Below, one piece after another: positions 1 through 13,802 of a stretch of 64,000 nucleotides of DNA (positions within the stretch are counted from its first letter, which is position 1; the number at the start of each line of letters is the position of its first letter). The stretch comes from Daphnia carinata. Lineage: Eukaryota > Arthropoda > Branchiopoda > Diplostraca > Daphniidae. The DNA lies in NCBI RefSeq assembly GCF_022539665.2, contig NC_081335.1, forward strand, positions 5,704,001-5,768,000. The letters run 5' to 3'. A program made the position numbers and the translations under genes. A model generated the notes under the pieces. It saw nothing but the letters and a program-made list of their open reading frames with translations. It was not told the origin of the DNA and searched no databases.

Positions 1-943
<943 letters not shown>

Positions 944-1956
944 CTAGCATCGCCTGCGTAACTATGGCCTACGCTAGGACAATGGAAAAAAAAAAATCTA
1001 TGAATTCTATTTAAATTGTGACTGTCTAAAACCATGTACAGTATTTGTATACTATCCATACAGAGAGACAATATGAAGGATAGCTAGTAGCGTATGTACA
1101 ATAACACATGGAAATCAAGCACTCTAAGGAGACTAGGCCTAGTTTGCTATCCTACTATAAAATTAAATTACTCTGTAGTTATGTACATAGGAATGAACTT
1201 TAAATAACATGATAAAGAAGGCTGCAAATGATCCTTCTAATAAATTTGATCGTTGACTTCCTTTTTTTGGAAAATGTTATCAATGGTTCCCAGCACAAAC
1301 AAGTTAGGCGGCTGGTTGCGCTATAAAGCGACTGAGAGTGTAGGTTTAATTTAGCATGTTGGAATGGGGGCTAAACCTACACATTTTCTTCCTCGTTGAA
1401 CTAATAACCTGCATTAACGTTGCCTAATAGTTAATTTTACGTTAGAGTGTACTTTCTCAGAAATGCGGGGAGAGGAAAATGTAGAAGAAGAAGCCATTTA
1501 CTATGATGGTTTCAAAGGAAACAAGGAGGGGCCAAACTGTGTGACGCTTTCAAAAAAAAAAAAAAAAAAAGAGAGAAAATAGCCAATTATCGGAAGGATC
1601 ATGAGCAGCGCTTTGAGTGACTCGTTGTAAGCTATAGAGCATTTACATCTGATCCAACAGTAGGTCTACTCCTTGGCTAAAGCCAATCAAGCAGTTTACT
1701 ACGCATTACTTGCGTTAGATGTCCACCAGATACTCGGAGACGAACTGACTATAACCAATTGACATGAGGAAGTATAATGTATATACACAAGTGTTAAATG
1801 ACAAACGACGAAGGACAGTTGCCTAGATGATCTCCTGAATGGTTGTCTAGTGCTAGAGCTAAAGGATGGCTCTATATGTCAATTAAAAAAGTCCCAGTGG
1901 AACTATAGAAGAAAAGCCTTTACAATTTTAATCTACGTTGTGTTAGCCGAACTTAC

Positions 1957-2057
1957 TAGGAATGCGTGAGACCAATTTGAGAGGTCTCAGCACACGAAAG
2001 GACCGTAACATACGCAAATCCACTTCCACATTTGCCTCGGCGAAAATGGTCATAGAC
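1957..2057 (-). CDS. cac: Cav2 calcium channel alpha1, alternative IS4 exon (variant 1)
   Basis: Second version of the domain-I voltage sensor. Acceptor CTATGCAG (AG at 2058-2059) and donor GTAAGT (1951-1956) flank 101 bp. With the split glycine codon from the preceding exon it reads G-SMTIFAEANVEVDLR, then [18 protein letters not shown]. Compared with the exon at 796-896 the S4 arginine ladder and flanking LRPLKLVS are kept. The extracellular S3-S4 side differs, and RAI becomes RSF. The two donors share the stretch ACTTACTAGGAATGC on the plus strand. The spacing and equal length point to mutually exclusive splicing that changes gating or synaptic targeting of the channel. I see no stop or splice defect. 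Confidence 0.92.
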
Positions 2058-2304
2058 CTGCATAGAGTCAGGTGACCCGAGTTTGGAACGATTTCATATT
2101 TAATTAAACGTTCGACTGTGGCCAATTATGAGAAATGATTTTAACGACCAATGTTGGTATACATAGGATCTATCTAGTTGGGAAAATGATGGAAGATCAC
2201 AGGCTAATCACTAGTCATTTCTTTTGGTCAGCAAAACCATGAATTATTGAGCAGATCTAAGAAAGATTGGCACATCGACACAGAATGAAGTAGAATCAGT
2301 TTAC

Positions 2305-2444
2305 CCTGTGACGACGACGACGAAATCCATCATGTTCCAAATGTTCCTCAAGTACGAGCCGCGATGTAGGGCGAAGCCGAGGGCCAATATTTTCAACGTA
2401 GCTTCCACGCAGAAAATGCCCAGAAAATAAGGCTCTGTTTTTTC
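2305..2444 (-). CDS. cac: Cav2 calcium channel alpha1, exon IS2-IS3
   Basis: 140-bp exon coding for domain I segments S2 and S3. It begins at acceptor TTGTACAG (AG at 2445-2446) with [18 protein letters not shown] and ends with [14 protein letters not shown] at donor GTAAAC (2299-2304). The acidic residues in S2 and the DFVVVVTG signature of IS3 are typical of arthropod Cav2 channels. Phase in is 0, matching the exon at 2686-2791. Phase out is 2 (GG), matching both IS4 exons. The reading frame is intact, so this looks like a working gene rather than a pseudogene. Confidence 0.93.
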
Positions 2445-2685
2445 CTGTACAACAACGAAGAAAACCATTAGCAAGAATGACGCACCACAGGCTTGACACC
2501 ATTATTTTAGAGTAACATGTTGGTTCAAACTAGACATAGAAAAAGCCAGATGCCGACTAATTTTATGTTTATATCAAGTGCAAGCCGTTTTAGAATATTA
2601 CTGAGTAAACTTTTTTGCTTGCATTTGGGACTTCTTGTGCTGCTGTTAATGTGATGATGAATAAATATGCGGAACAATACTTAAC

Positions 2686-2791
2686 CAACTTCCGAGCCAA
2701 GGGCGTTTTGTCACCACCAGGTAGATGTTCCTCGAGAGCCAAAACCACACAGTTGGCTATGATGGTCAACAAAACGGCATACTCGAACGGA
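2686..2791 (-). CDS. cac: Cav2 calcium channel alpha1, exon IS1
   Basis: 106-bp exon encoding transmembrane segment IS1: [19 protein letters not shown] followed by [16 protein letters not shown]. The [15 protein letters not shown] stretch is diagnostic of arthropod Cav2. Its first base completes a proline codon begun in the exon at 3678-3802, across an AT-AC intron. Its 3' donor is GTTAAG (2680-2685), an ordinary GT donor. The next exon, at 2305-2444, starts in phase 0, giving the join KL-EKTE expected for the family. Confidence 0.94.
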
Positions 2792-3677
2792 GTACGCATT
2801 AAGCGGTTAAGGAAAAATCGAATTGATTGCGATAAAAAACAAAAAACAAAAGGTGCCTGATACATAGAAATGGATTCCATTTTAGCTCTACCTTTTTTTT
2901 TGCTCTAAAACGACCCGGACGTATTCGCATTAACTGGTTGCACTTTAACACAATAGACCATAAATTCAAACAATTTGATTATATGGCGTTAAAACAGAAT
3001 GTCAAGGCTCTATTGACGCTGCTTTCAGCAAAAATGCGATGGCAACAATGCAGAAAAGTATTTTTTTTTTGTTGACTTGACTCGAAAATTCTTCTAGCTA
3101 CTACCATTTCGACGGGTTATGACCGAAGATCTTAATGTTCAATGGATATTTAGCATCGACCCAGAGCCATAAACTTGTGTCGCATGTACCCTTTTACCTT
3201 AATTGCACCGATTTGCGTTCACGATCGCTCCCTGTACGTCGTCGCACATTTAATTCAACATTTATGCGTACTTCAATTTATCTCAACAAAAGTGCATGCG
3301 ATTGTCGTTCGGCCGTCGTCCTATAGTCGTTCCAAATTCCTTTCGGGTTTATTCCCCATTATCTGAATTTGGAGCTTTAGTCATCTGGCGACTTATCGGA
3401 CGTGGTACTGTTTATTCCGAAGAGGGTTGGAGGTGGAGATGTGTGACCAGCTGATTCGATACGATTGAAATTGCAGTAATAAAGTGATGAGTCGCATACC
3501 TTAGTTTTTAAATACTATCGAATACTCTAGTGCAAGTTGACTTTGGAGTAACTAAGAGACGACTAGAACCCCAAGGCGAAAAACAAGGGGCTTTGTTACT
3601 CTAGTTTTTAAACATGACACTTAAGAAGGGAAAAATCCCTAAAGTGAAAATTTCGTAATGATTTTAGAAAAGGATAT
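2792..3677 (-). other. U12-type AT-AC spliceosomal intron in the calcium-channel gene
   Basis: On the minus strand the intron opens with ATATCCTTTT, the minor-spliceosome donor consensus. It ends CGCTTAATGCGTAC, so its termini are AT and AC. The branch-site motif TTCCTTAAC (2806-2814) lies about 14 nt before the acceptor, the normal U12 distance. Splicing here joins codons to give IIEWP-PFEYAV, exactly the conserved Cav sequence; no GT-AG pair nearby does that. AT-AC introns are known from voltage-gated sodium and calcium channel genes. Confidence 0.92.
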
Positions 3678-3802
3678 GGCCACTCGATGATAAATCTCGT
3701 GTAACGGCGTATGATGTTCTTTTCTGTGAGAATGAAGAGCGAGGTAGGTCCCGAACCGGAGGAAGCAGTCGCCATGTTAGAAACGGGTCTTTTCGATCCC
3801 AT
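3678..3802 (-). CDS. cac: Cav2 calcium channel alpha1, N-terminal exon (5' boundary uncertain)
   Basis: The exon ends at 3678 with SGPTSLFILTEKNIIRRYTR and FIIEWP, the conserved cytoplasmic lead into IS1, and is followed by the ATATCC donor. The last two bases (CC) are part of a split proline codon. An ATG at 3800-3802 gives a start MGSKRPVSNMATASSGSGPT. The same frame stays open upstream to an ATG at 4084, so the true first exon could be longer or begin at an unrecognised acceptor. Channel N-termini vary strongly between species, so homology cannot settle this. Confidence 0.8.
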
Positions 3803-4084
3803 TCCGATTGTGTTGGTAAAGGCGATTCGTCTGTGGTAGATCTCTTGTTCGCTTCGCTTCCTCAAACGAGGAGGGCGGATCGGGATGATGAAGCCCACAG
3901 AGAGGGGCAAGTGACCGGGCCCTAGGACCCTTCCGCTCCAATGGCGGCACTCTTCCTCCTCGGCATGCTGCGCCGCTGCCTCGTGTGTTGCTCCCGACCT
4001 ACATGCAATGGGAAATGCTTTTTTAGACCAGTGTGTATTCACTTCATTATGCTTTCGTTCGATTCGACAACACAGTCCTATCAC

Positions 4085-7000
4085 CTTTCTCTTTCATCGT
4101 ACCATCGACCCAAAAGCATGGCTGACACGTAACCTCTGAAAAATGTTTACCAAGCATAAAGCCTTGCTATACTACGAAGCGATACGTGTTATTGGTATAT
4201 AGCTTATACTAAAGCTTAAATTGTTATGGGTTTTGATGTGTTATACATTTTTTCTGCAAAATGTGTAGTTTTTTACAGTGTGGCATTATCGATTGCAATG
4301 ATGGAGAATCTTTCGTTGTGTGAAGTGGCACTGGCTTCCAGGCTCCTCAAAACGAAAGACATTCAAGGGCGTGAGACAGAGTGCAGCGAAGTTTTTTGTA
4401 GTTTTAAGACGAAGAGCTAATCAAAGTTAGAGTTAGTTATCATTTTTAAAGTTTATTTCGCTTTAATGGCTGCTTGGAATTTTTTACTTTTTTTAAATAT
4501 TTCATTTTACTTCAATTCATGGTCATTACCGCTAGCCTCGTTCTGCATACAAAAAAGCCTGCAATCCCTCAATTTGCAAAAGAGTTCTGCTATTTTATTA
4601 TGCGAGTTATGTACTGCTATTAGACTGTTTTTGCCTCTTTGTGAGTATATTCCTTAATTGTGTTCATACCGCGCTATCCAAAATCAAACTCGAACTAGAA
4701 TGTTGCACATTTCTTATTGTAAATTTCATCCTACTTCATGTCTAATGCCAAACGGGGAGAAAAACTGGAGGACAAAAACAGCTTTAAAAGAGAGAGTGTA
4801 CGAAATTGAAAATATCCTGTGATTGTTTGATGCCATTTGTGTACTTTCAAAGCGATTTGAATAAGTTGTTAACCCTCCCGAGAAAAACGGCCGAGGTGAT
4901 ACTGGTAGGGTAGAGGAGGGCCTGATCGCAGCGCGGCATTCTGAGAGCACGGATCGACACTAAGGTCCTAAGAGAGAGCTAGCCTAGATTATGTAGGAAA
5001 GCTGCAGGAAAATCAATAGAGGTACGAGGCAGCAGTTACGCACGGTCAAGTCTAGCTTTATTCGAGCTCCTATTCATCTATTCCTTTATTAATTAATCTT
5101 TTTTCAGCTCACGTTCTCTTTATTTATATAAAATGCTATTGGCACTCTTATTATTACAAGTTCAAACCACATTTCCTAAACCCCTTAATTACTTTAGAAA
5201 TGGTTTGGAATGAAAATCACGTGTCAGTTTAGTACATCGTTGTAACAGACGGTTATAAAGGATGGGAAAACCTCGAAATTTGTTATCAAGCGTGAGAATA
5301 TGGCAAGGAATAATATGAAATTGTACCACACCAATGAAAACCATTGGCCAGCTTTTGAATAATCAAATCCTTCCTAAGTCTGTTCTCCCCCAACGCCTTT
5401 AAATGCAAACGTTTCTGTACGGGCAACTAGCCCACTAGATGGTTGTTTACTTGCACAGCGTTTAAGTTTCGTCCAATTTGACGGGTTGTTTGCTGAACGA
5501 ATTCAGATAGTATCATTTACTTTCTAAAATTAGCCTGTCGTATTTCATTGGCAAACCTTTCCACAGCAAAGAACAAATATGCGGGAAATTAACGTCTTAT
5601 GAATGCATAAATATTTGACTCCAAGAATACTTCGTTACGGAACACAATAATGTGAACACTATGGACAAGGAAATATTGAAATACAGCTACAAAAATGGCC
5701 ATTACCCTGAACTTTATTCTTCTCTAGGTGTAACATTTGAATTTATTTGCAAAAAAATAATAATTTGTTAACTCTCTTTTCTGAAACTTTAGTTCTTCGT
5801 TAACAGGCTCGTTTTCTTAACACTTAATACGACGAACGCCGAGCGGGGTTTGAATGTTAAAATTTTTGAGTAGGCTAGCTACCGTTTCAATATCTGCTTA
5901 CGTCGTTTATGGTCGGTATAGTTTTAATTTTACTTAGCTCCGTACATTGTAATAGAAACTTTAGTATTTCGTTTTGACCCATACGTATGTGCATGGTTAC
6001 TACGCGAATTGATTGTAACTTAAAATGCACCGTCAAACAGCAAATTTTACCGCAAAATCAGAAAAATATTTATACATTTCCAGCATGACAGAAAAAAAAT
6101 TGTCAGGTTCTTTGAAACGAATTAGAGTTTCCAGTTAAAAGGAATTCTATATTATAGTACTATATTATATTATATTACATTTTATTGTTATTTGCATATT
6201 ATATTTTTTAATTATTACAATATTATAGTACTATGGCCGTTATAATTATGCCTCTTCGCTGCAGCCTCCATGCAATTCCATATTCCCACACTAGTTAAGT
6301 ACCAAACGGCCGGTGTTTTTTTTTGTTGTTGTTGCAACAATCTAGAAATTTAACAATAGCATCACACTGTTCCTTCGATATAAAAAATTTAAAACACAGA
6401 GGTCCATGATCATGGTGAGGGAAATGATTGTGAAGCCCGGCGCGGTGCTACACCTTGTGACGCACGGTGCTCTACTTATTGATCGCTAAGAGTAGAGCAT
6501 GCAGCGCAGTGTGTATGCGCCCGTGCGCGTACTTGTCCACGTCTATTGTATCATGGCTGTAAATATCTAACATAGTCTGCTATGCCGACACCATGGCGCT
6601 ACACAGTGGTTGCAGTAAAGCCTGTACACATTGCACATATCAAGATACGTTGAGATATGATTTGTCAAATGGGCCTTTAAGCGCTCGAGTAAATTAAGAA
6701 TTTTCCGCGACATACGTATCAAGTCTTTCTGTATCTCGTATGGTTCAAACACGAATCAGGGCAAAAAAAAATTCTCGTGTTCTGTAAGTTTATACAAGCC
6801 ACTATCCGGTAAACGAGATTTGCCAAAGCGTAACTGAGTAAGCATTTTGCATATTGGAAATTTTCTAACGTCAAAAAAAAAAAAGGATTCTCTTATCCTT
6901 ATATTTTTAGGACAGGTGGAACAGCAAAGCCGTACAATCGCCACTGCATTGCCGTATTTTCAAGATAGCTGGTGTGCGCGGACTGTCAAACGAAACCGCA

Positions 7001-10000
7001 CGCAGCGAGAGCACTGGTGGTAAGAAGCTAGATTGAAGGTAGGCGAGTACCCTTGACGAAGTTACATAAATATAAACGATGAAGACGAATAACAATGCTG
7101 ACTCTATTAGGAGATTCTCTTCAGGCCTACCTCAGAGAATTGTAATTATTAAAAATTGGGCATTTATCTTTTTAAATTTAGGGTGTGGAGCGTAAATTGA
7201 CGATAACCATAGAACAAGGTTTGGTGGGTATAGCAGTTTTACAGGTCATCCAATGCGCCAGCACGGCGTATGCAAACGCTTCTGTTCTAGAATCTACTAG
7301 CCTGAAAATCAATATCCCGGTCTTTCAGTAAATGTAGACATGAATGTCTATCATATTTTTTTCAACTTTTAAAGCGATAAAAGTTATTAAGAAACGTAGT
7401 GTTGATGACTGCGGCGCAATCATTTCTAGACGTCTATATAACATAAGTCACCCGAGTATCCTATTAAGCAATTCGTTTTTTGTTACATTCTCGTTATTAA
7501 ATAGACCTTTAAACTGGAATCCAATCCGAAAATAAAATTAGGCGTTTCAATAATTTTTTGCTTTGTATCCACCTAACTTTTCTGCTTCGTTTCATGATTT
7601 TTCTAAAAATTATCTTAAAGTACATTAAAAACTAGACATCTAATAGTTGTTGCATGATGTTAAACTCAACGTCAACAACAAATAAAAAATTATAATAACA
7701 AAAAAAAATAAATATAGACTTTTTTTCTGAGACTTTTCAAGATTTCTTACTGCAGATATTTGCTTTAAGCTTTCTTTGTGATTTATAGCGGAACGGAAAT
7801 GCCTGAATTCCCCCTCGCTTCTTGCTGTACGATAGCATCCATTCAAAGTAGCATGCGCACTACGTGATGCGCGCTGAATGAAAAATCGATTAGCAAGCTG
7901 CATTGTCTGCTGTGGTGTTACGTTGGTGTGGAAATGATTTCGGTGAATTTTGACACATTTTTCTGACAACTGAGTGCACTTGGTTGCTTTCTAATCTTGC
8001 CATTTTAGGTTTAAGTTAAACTTCTGTTAGAACACAATCAAACATATTTACGGAGATGAAATGTTCCATAGTTTCATTCTTACAAACGAGTTTAAAAGTA
8101 ATCAAACTATTTTTGCGCATGCGACTCCTCACCAAATTTGACAAGTTTTCAGCACAAACTTATTATGCCACCGAACAACAATTAGTTCCTTTGCCATCCA
8201 TTTGAGGGCGAATTGCAATATTATTTTAGCAGATCAATACCAAGCGGCTTAGAAAGATACCGTCAGAGAATTTGGGATTGATGGGTAGTTGTATGTTGCT
8301 ATGGATACGAGCCCAATACCATGAACGTATTGAGCTAAATTGCCAGTCTAATCGGTTACAGTTTGTTTCCGCTACCACAACCAGTTATTTTGCATTTTCC
8401 TCACACCATGGATTATAGTCATTGATACGAACAAACCATTGGTTGCACGTGAAATGGAATCTATTCACACAATGATGATTCAGCTAATAGGGAAGACGAA
8501 TTACCTCTAATGTTTTTGGATTGAAGTATTCCTTAGGTGCAACAATAGAACTGATGAATATACAAAAAACAGTATTAGCAGAGCACTACTCAACACAGCG
8601 ATCCAAACGGTTTCACTTTTTTTCTGTTTGTGCACACGATCCCACCACCAAGAAATGGCTGCCAGTGAATCGGTGCAATGCTGTAAAGCAACTGCAAGAG
8701 CGGCAGCACATTTCCTACCCCACTACTCCCGCACCTTTCACGTCCTTTCTCGCAAACGCATCCTCTTTCTAGTAGTAAGGGCTGCAACCACCAGGGTGAC
8801 GGAAAGGGCCCCTCGCCTCTGAAAGTGGTAGCTATAGTCGAAGCCGTGTTTGTCCGTTGACCGTTCTCCGTTGGTTTTGCAAAGACCAAAAAACTTGTTT
8901 CAAAAAGGTCTAATGACAACGGGCTAAAATGTTTACAGTTTCGATTAAATAATACATGGGGTTTTGTATATCTCTCTTTTGATCCTGCCAAGGTGAAAGG
9001 TCCTGCCCGTTGAAGGAAAAGGGAAACTTGATTTTCGATCCGTAGTCGAAGACGTAGTCACAGCGAAATTTTGTCAAGTGGTGTTAGATTCCACCCATTA
9101 TAGTGTAAAATGATAAGAATTTGGTACACATTTTGGGTTTTCGATTCTGTTCTTCTTAATTGAATATGGGCATGCGTTTGCGAGTAGAGGCCAAGATTTG
9201 TTTTTAGTTGATTCATTTCTTTGTAATGTGCTGTCACATAAAAAGTTAAACTTACATGGCGATACTAGCTTTTCTAGTTTATTTTTACTAGCTAAGTATT
9301 ATGTGGCAAGCATGGCCAACAATAATGGCGTGATGAACGATAATGACATAAAAAAATAACGAAAAAAAAACAACAAACAAACAAAAAAAAAGTTACAAAA
9401 TAACAAAGACATGTACGTATATTTATATAAGTGGACACATTCAGCTTGAAATAGTTAAGTGCTTGGTGAAAGTAGATTTAAATTTGCATATTTAATTAAT
9501 ATTTTATTTTGTTGCTGCCTGCGCGTCTGCGCAAGCCACTTTTTACCCCCCAGAGCCTAATTTAAGAAATCCTAAAAGGTGGTATTCGGATGATTATGAC
9601 GGGTAAGAAACAGAAATTCGCCACGAAAAAGTGATGAACAGTAGAAACTCCTTTCAAATCAATTCCTAACAATACATCAGCTCCTTTCATTTCCCAAAAA
9701 CAGATGGAAAATTCAAAGAACACAGCGGGGAAAACAAGTGGGACCAAATTACCCGAATCGCCTGTCCCTGGCTGGGCTGTAGGAGCCAGGGATCTGCTGA
9801 AAAACATCTCTGCTGTGCAGATAGAGCCCAGATTGCAAAATCTGAGTTTTGAGGTTTGAAACTGATTTCGACTGCCTCTACACTTTATCCTTCGAGCGCC
9901 TGTTGTTATCGCGTGAGCAAAAATGAAGATTACTTCGTCTGCAACACGCCCCATTTAACTTATAAAACAGCAAACATCTGCTCCACTTTTTTATATGAAT

Positions 10001-12803
10001 TTTGGTAATAAGGTGAATGTACAAGAACCGCGAAGGATGCATGTGGTAAGGTGACTTCGGGGTTAGCTTTCTTTGCACTCATACTGACCATCTATACTTG
10101 ATATTGAACTATGGTGATACGTAAACTACAAAAGAGATGAAATGTTTTGTTATTGATCGTTATTTTTGTCGACATGCCTCCATATTTAATTACGTCGGAC
10201 GGCTTTCCAGTTCGTTATGCTAAATTTTTAAATCGCAACATCCGTGTGACACCACAAGAAATGGACAAGGGGGAGCGGGGCAGTTTGAAACAAACATGGC
10301 TCTAACGCGCAGGGTGCGTTCACAAGACATTGAGAATAGACGTTCTCCACTTTCTTTTTACCAAGGGCAGTGCGATGATTTAATAGAGACCAATTTTCTT
10401 GCAATCTTTAATACGAGACACGTTTTGCCTCTTGGTAGACTAAGATCAATCGGATTGCGTAATGATTTAAACAATATGCTAAAAGGCTTAAACATCGAAA
10501 GCTTTTCAATATATTATATTATCCAAGTCTAGATGCGATTCCTTATAACTGACATTTGACAGTCAACATTTAACTGTAAATTATGTAAAAGATTTATAGT
10601 GTATGTAGGATTAAATCTTGATTTAAACACTTTATACCTGACATGGCATTTTGCCGCTATCTTTTTTTTATACCTATCCTATATATTAACACGTCGAGCA
10701 AATCTTAATGATTCCACCTCTGATATCCCGAGAAATAACTGGAAGGCATGATGCTTCATATTACCCTACAACGAGCATTTTCATGTTAATGGAGTTGTTA
10801 ATGGTTTGAATATAAAATGTATGAATAAAAATAGGCATGGTTTTATCTTTTGTTTTATCACAATTGCAATATCGTTTATTTATATAGGCTTTTAAAATTG
10901 AAAATATAAATTTCTTAATGATTTAAATAATTGTAAAAATGGCAGCTATCAATATTCAATAGATTTCTTACACGATGTGGATAACAGGGTTCTTGTAGCT
11001 CGGTAACGAGATATTCGCCATGTCATTTTGACCACAAGGGTCAAATATACAGTGCCCACCCAACGATTAGGTACACCACCCATTTTACAGTGGGTTCTTA
11101 TGTCGTTGTCACAAGTAAACATAAATGTCTTTTTAATGACTAGGACTAGATTTTTTTTGCTGTTTAGAAACGTAAGATTGACAGCAAAGAATATTTTCAA
11201 ACATCTCAACTAATCTTAAATTTTTCCATCAATAAGTGCGTCGCATTTTCGAATTTACCATTTAAATTGCTATCTCATTTCATGTAGAAAAATTCATGTG
11301 ATAAGTTTGAAATATTAATCTATAAATAAGCTTGTTTCCCATTAAAGACTTTTAAAATGCAACCTTCCTAATTATTTATATTTAACGTTCTAATAGCTCG
11401 CGTATGTTAAAAAGCCATTAGAGATCTCAAAGTCAGGAGAAAATATGGTGGCGCCGTAGCGCCCATTTGCAAGACATGCTTCAGCTTCCCGGTATGCCGT
11501 GACTTCAATTTTATTCCGACACTGTGATGAACATACGTACGTGTGAGAAAAAATACGCCTAGTCGTCTCTGACAATAAAGCTGCAATTCAAACAATTTCG
11601 ATGGATTTTCGATATTTTCTGACGCATGTTTTCCCGGCCGCTCTATACGCTTTGTCCGTCATGCCTTAACCACAACTTATTGCACACCACAATTTTGCAG
11701 TATAGAGCAGCGCGGACCCAAACTGGACAAAAAACGTATTTTGTCTATGTCTCGTAAAATAATTGAAGCTGAGCGCGGGGAAATGTATAATATTGTAAAG
11801 CGTACTTAATTCTATTTTCCCGATTTTTTTCATTCAAATGTGTCAAGTAGTTATGGCGTAAACACATTTTAAAAAATTTAAAAAATTTAAGGAAATAAAA
11901 TTAGGGGGAAAACAGGACCGTTGGTGTACCACATTAAACATGGTACATAAAACTTGAAGTATTGAAGACACATGCTTCGAAAAAATAAAATTACGTTCAG
12001 TGTTCATTAAACTATTTATATGAGTATGAAAAAAATCATAAAACTAAGTTCTATGTTATCGGAATCCGGTAATGATTGACTGGGAAGGAGGGGTGGAATG
12101 AGCAAAATAGATTGAGAAAAGTGAAAATTAAAGGGGCCTGGTAAATATCAAGTATTGATTCATAATCGATAGCTATCCAAAAGAAAACATCAGGCATATG
12201 TGTACAGCATCCTGCACAAAAATGAGAACACCGATTTATTTTCAAAATGCCATCTGTGGGTAAAATATATTAATTGTTTACCTTTTTTAATAGGGGTAGG
12301 GCTGTTTTGGCGCAAAACACCTCTAAGTTGGGTTGGATAATTTAGGTCTAGACACCTTTTTCTAATTAGACACTTCTCCCTTTTGTGCAGGATACTGAGC
12401 ATAGGCCCCGTCACCAAAATATCGTTTTCGTCCGATATGATTCCAAAAATAATGTCCAATACCTCCCAATGAAATGTCCTTTTTTCTAAATCCCTTATTC
12501 TTCTTCAACTACTAATCCCAAAAATAAAAATAAACCTGGGATCAAAAAAGGATAGAACTAACTTCGGGAAAATACTGCATCATTTTGTTATTTCAATCTT
12601 ATTCTTCTTCTGCTATTTTTTTTCCTTGTCCTTAACCGTGTTTTTTGTGCATTATCATTTTGAATAAAAGTTGCGTAAAAAGAAGAAACCAATACCCCAC
12701 GCTAAGGTGTCCGACGGAATTCCATATCACACATTATTTTCTTTATTTCATTTCATAATACCCTTCCTAGTTATTGCGATTGTCCAATATGGTAGGTCTC
12801 CAA
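4085..12803. other. Long region without recognisable genes
   Basis: Upstream of the calcium-channel N-terminal exon I find only short open frames without family signatures, A/T homopolymers (for example around 9360-9395) and a few short palindromes. It may be 5' flanking or first-intron DNA of the channel gene. Several short mixed frames (3.6-4.1, 7.6-8.0, 8.6-9.0, 9.6-9.95 kb) were read and not recognised. Confidence 0.5.
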
Positions 12804-12860
12804 TGTAACGAACTCTCTGTTGGTGGAAGGTTAAATGAAGTCTAAATTTATTAATCTTTA
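12804..12860. repeat. Direct repeat copy A (possible LTR edge of the 14-19 kb BEL element)
   Basis: A 57-bp sequence starting TGTAACGAACTCTCTG recurs in the same orientation at 19924-19980 with a handful of differences. The two copies bracket the decayed minus-strand BEL/Pao element. TGTAAC on the plus strand would be the ...GTTACA end of an LTR read on the minus strand. Similarity stops after about 57 bp, so this is only suggestive. Confidence 0.5.
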
Positions 12861-12912
12861 CGTTATTTATTCGTTGAGAAGAAGCAAGAATTTTGTGTGA
12901 ATGGACTAGAAC

Positions 12913-12918
12913 TTTATT
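12913..12918 (-). terminator. Candidate polyadenylation signal AATAAA
   Basis: AATAAA on the minus strand, about 110 bp inside the outer edge of the candidate 3' LTR of the decayed BEL element. It is consistent with the R region of that LTR, but a hexamer alone is weak evidence in AT-rich DNA. Confidence 0.3.
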
Positions 12919-13587
12919 GAACATAACAATTTACAAAGACGTCTGTTTGCGACCAAAGGTAATTTTCGAAGGATCGGCCACCAAGAACGCTCTGTTATAC
13001 GGCGTCTCTTGTGTCAGGAAATTCCGACGGCCGAACCCGACAGAGAGTCTGAGCCGGTAGAAAGTGGCACGAGAAAAGAACAGCCACGACCGGTAAACGG
13101 CGAAGAAGAGAAAACCCTCCAGAGAAACACCAGGAGTAATGGCCCATGAAATAGATAGACGGATTAAGGGGGATACGAAAACCCCAGGCAGGAGAATCAA
13201 GAAAGCCTCGACGATGTAGGATAGACAGGCCGGATGACGACATAACTTAATCGTTAACGGGAATGAGGAGTGTAAGCCGCATGGCCAGTAAAAGAGAAGG
13301 TCGGTAGCCCGGAGAATGTGATTGTAGTTTGCTAACTGTTTTTACATATATGTAGAACGGTGTCTAGCGCTAGGAAGTCGAACCGGGATCTAGAAACTAA
13401 CGGGAAGATAACAACATATAGCCGATGAAAAAATCCGTCGAGTATCGTTCAAGCAAGGTTAGAGTTACAAGGGGAAGAGGATCATCCCGCGGATGAGATA
13501 AAGAAGATCAGCAGCGACATCCGGGCCAGCGTTTAAAATTATGTATAGTCAATTTTTGGAACCTGTCAACGGTGTTTTATACATGGG

Positions 13588-13596
13588 TATTTAAAG
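13588..13596 (+). promoter_or_regulatory. Candidate TATA box
   Basis: TATTTAAAG followed by a GGCC-rich segment and, about 45 bp on, TCACTG. It sits in a stretch of more GC-rich, LTR-like sequence just before the 16-bp tandem repeat. No downstream gene on the plus strand is recognised. Confidence 0.25.
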
Positions 13597-13706
13597 GCCG
13601 GTTAGGCCTAAGCAATACACACAACTTTTCACTGAGAACCTGGAGTTGGCTTATCGTTTTCTGGTAGCTATTCAATCTCTTATCGTGCATTCTGTTGCCC
13701 TACGGT

Positions 13707-13802
13707 GGCCGTCTGTTGCTGTCCCCGTCCGCTGCTGTGCCCATCTGTTTTTGTGCCCATCCGCTGCCGTGTCGGTCTGTTGCTGTGAACGTCCGCCGTT
13801 GT
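13707..13802 (+). repeat. Six tandem 16-bp units
   Basis: Six consecutive 16-bp units (starts 13707, 13723, 13739, 13755, 13771, 13787) follow the pattern NNCSRTCYGYTGYYGT, e.g. GGCCGTCTGTTGCTGT and CCCCGTCCGCTGCTGT. The unit length is not a multiple of three, so it is not a coding repeat. It lies in LTR-like or flanking DNA left of the decayed BEL element. Confidence 0.8.

Noticed and set aside
2615-2860. Plus-strand open frame over the IS1 exon
   Set aside because: Antisense shadow of the conserved minus-strand calcium-channel exon; no family signal of its own.
9562-9954. Minus-strand frame with GADVLLGIDL, like a retroviral protease second block
   Set aside because: Only this short motif fits; no active-site DTG/DSG or neighbouring retroelement domains.
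11040-11110. CAGTGCCCACC...GGTACACC resembling a Tc1-type terminus
   Set aside because: No matching inverted end found nearby and no TA-flanked partner.
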